Source of the DNA: Paramarasmius palmivorus
Lineage: Eukaryota; Basidiomycota; Agaricomycetes; Agaricales; Marasmiaceae
Assembly (NCBI GenBank): GCA_037176845.1
Contig: JAYKXP010000039.1
Location: 186,001-250,000 of the forward strand
Length of the DNA: 64,000 nucleotides
Direction: 5' to 3'
Shown: one piece after another, positions 62,764 through 64,000 of the stretch
Numbering within the stretch: position 1 is the stretch's first letter
Layout: each line of letters begins with the position of its first letter
Notes under the pieces: model-generated
The model's database searches: none
Seen by the model: only the letters and a program-made list of their open reading frames with translations
Told to the model about the DNA's origin: nothing
Program-made: the position numbers and the translations under genes

Positions 62764-62996
62764 TCTTTCAAACATAGTACTTTGCTAGTTAGAAGGATCA
62801 ATAGTCGGAGCATACAGATCCCTCTTCGGAATTCATTTACATTACGAGTACAGCAGAATAATTGTCGACAATCACCGTAATATAGTCTCCCCTACTAACA
62901 GAGATACTGTAACTCTCTGCGATAGGGCCCCCAAACACGGGTCCCCGATTTTCGTATCTATTCCTCACGTAGACGCCTTGAGTTAACTTACTGCAG

Positions 62997-63520
62997 ACCG
63001 ATTATCGGTTAGTACATCCCGATTCTCGGGTGTGAGTAAAACCTCAGGCCTCAGGCCTCAGCTCATCACTTACAAGACACGTCCTTGCGCACATCGCTCC
63101 TGCACCAGTAGCAAATCATCACGGGCACTTCACCGAGCCTCTGTCCCGAAACGCGAGATCACGGTGCTCTTCACGGGAGATTCTCGGGTAATGTGAATTG
63201 GCACCCAAAAAGGACAGATATTTGGATGAATAAAGGACAAGTTTTTGGGCGCCAACAGTCAACCTATTTGAAGCCGAAAAGCATGGATTTCCTTTGTTAT
63301 TTATGGGTCAAAAATAGTGAGGTTTCTTCATTTATTTATGGGTTCAAAAATAGGACATATTTAGGGCTGTATTGAGGAGAGATTTGGGTGCGTACACAAG
63401 ACCAATTTCGACCTATAGATGTGATATATTTGGGACGGTAAAGGATACATTTATTTTATCATTTTCGCTACTGTTTCTTATAAAATTTCTCGGCCCGAAT
63501 ATTTGGTACTGCCACCTGTG
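62997..63520 (-). repeat. Right 524-bp terminal inverted repeat
   Basis: Reverse-complement partner of 61222-61745, starting at ACCGATTATCGGT and ending CTGCCACCTGTG before the ATT duplication. Confidence 0.9.
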
Positions 63521-63581
63521 ATTCGAATTCCGACATCATGCGCCCACATCGGTAAAGTGCCATCAACGTTCAACATTCATC

Positions 63582-64000
63582 ATGGATTCACCTTGGGATG
63601 AAGATGCGGACCCTGAAGCTAGCAGGAACGCTGAATGGACAAAGATATCAACAGAGTTCACTAATGTGCGTTTCGTTGCAGTCAAACATTGTTCGTCTCG
63701 TTACGATTTTCTCTTCCAGGCTGGTTATCGCGAAGGAATAACAGCAGGAAAGGAATCGGCTTTACAAGCGGGATTTGACGATGGTTTCGCGTCTATCGGA
63801 GCACCAATGGGCCGAGAAATGGGCATACTTCGAGGAATATCGTCTGCATTTGTTTCGCATCTCGTTGTCTCAAAAAATCTCCCCGACAACGACCCAACGG
63901 TCCTCGAGGCTCGGGCAATCACATCTCAACTAGCGAATGTTCGATTCTCAGACATAGCTCCGCGGGACTTGGAGGCTGAAGAACATGCACGAGAGCATCT
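63582..64000 (+). CDS. Yae1, N-terminal part (runs off the window)
   Basis: Homologue of Yae1, which with Lto1 acts as adaptor for cytosolic Fe-S insertion into ABCE1/Rli1. Exon 1 (63582-63665) reads MDSPWDEDADPEASRNAEWT and joins exon 2 at 63720: AGYREGITAGKESALQAGFD, DGFASIGAPMGREMGILRG. The regular Gly-x3 repeats are the deca-GX3 signature of the family. The gene continues past 64000 with no stop. Its start codon is only 62 bp from the right end of the long-TIR element, so its promoter is now largely within the repeat. Confidence 0.9.
   Translation, partial: MDSPWDEDADPEASRNAEWTKISTEFTNVRFVAVKHCSSRYDFLFQAGYREGITAGKESALQAGFDDGFASIGAPMGREMGILRGISSAFVSHLVVSKNLPDNDPTVLEARAITSQLANVRFSDIAPRDLEAEEHAREH

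Larger units (their letters stand above)
61219..63523. mobile_element. Long-TIR insertion carrying a single cargo gene
   Basis: A 2,299-bp element (61222-63520) bounded by two inverted repeats of exactly 524 bp each and flanked by the 3-bp duplication ATT (61219-61221 and 63521-63523). Outer ends read CACAGGTGGCAGTACC. The interior of about 1.25 kb (61746-62996) has one two-exon gene on the plus strand and no recognisable transposase, reverse transcriptase or integrase. The repeats are nearly identical by eye; I noticed one A/G difference near the inner end. It lies exactly between the divergent PAN3 (ATG 61102) and YAE1 (ATG 63582), which would otherwise be about 175 bp apart. It is probably a non-autonomous DNA transposon; the superfamily is not assigned. 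Confidence 0.85.

Noticed and set aside
61367..63375. Identical 60-codon open frames in both arms (61367-61549 minus, 63193-63375 plus)
   Set aside because: Identity follows from the inverted repeat itself; composition is A/T-rich and no splice or homology supports a protein.

Overview
This window is a euchromatic segment from a basidiomycete fungus, most likely an Agaricomycete. The evidence is the gene content and structure. Nearly every gene is broken by 50-65 nt introns, and there are two families common in mushroom-forming fungi (a multi-pass membrane protein with a VVWRAWALW signature and a MYND-finger protein). Housekeeping genes (Lhs1, Prp2, importin-beta, Lsm7, Pan3, Yae1, Rpc11) sit beside a fast-evolving block of duplicates. 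Exon models were spliced by eye from GT/GC-AG sites and reading-frame continuity, so exact ends carry some uncertainty.

Left block (1-20 kb) is duplication-rich. A family of small Ser/Thr-rich proteins with a C-terminal membrane tail occurs four times (minus strand at about 1.8 and 3.9 kb; plus strand at 11.3 and 14.5 kb). Each copy lies next to a redox-enzyme gene or its remnant. The two minus-strand copies flank a decayed ferric reductase exon, with an intact ferric reductase at 5.9-7.9 kb. The two plus-strand copies face short-chain dehydrogenases carrying mitochondrial-type leaders, which are themselves triplicated. The Pol III subunit gene RPC11 sits inside this block. A 261-bp MITE-like element lies at 14 kb.

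Middle block (21-48 kb): LHS1 (ER Hsp70-like, HDEL-ending); two tandem aquaglyceroporins; a MYND-finger gene; an HMCES/SRAP DNA-repair gene; PRP2 helicase divergent from a YtcJ-like amidohydrolase; a cytosolic-type dihydroorotate dehydrogenase; an intronless divergent pair (unknown membrane protein and a HET-like membrane protein); and an F-box protein.

Right block (49.5-64 kb): a Cid1-type nucleotidyltransferase with a long low-complexity tail, importin-beta, LSM7, PAN3 and the start of YAE1. Between the divergent PAN3 and YAE1 start codons lies the most striking object of the window: a 2,299-bp element with two 524-bp near-identical terminal inverted repeats and a 3-bp ATT target duplication. 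It carries no recognisable transposase and only one two-exon gene, for a 183-residue protein with one hydrophobic segment.
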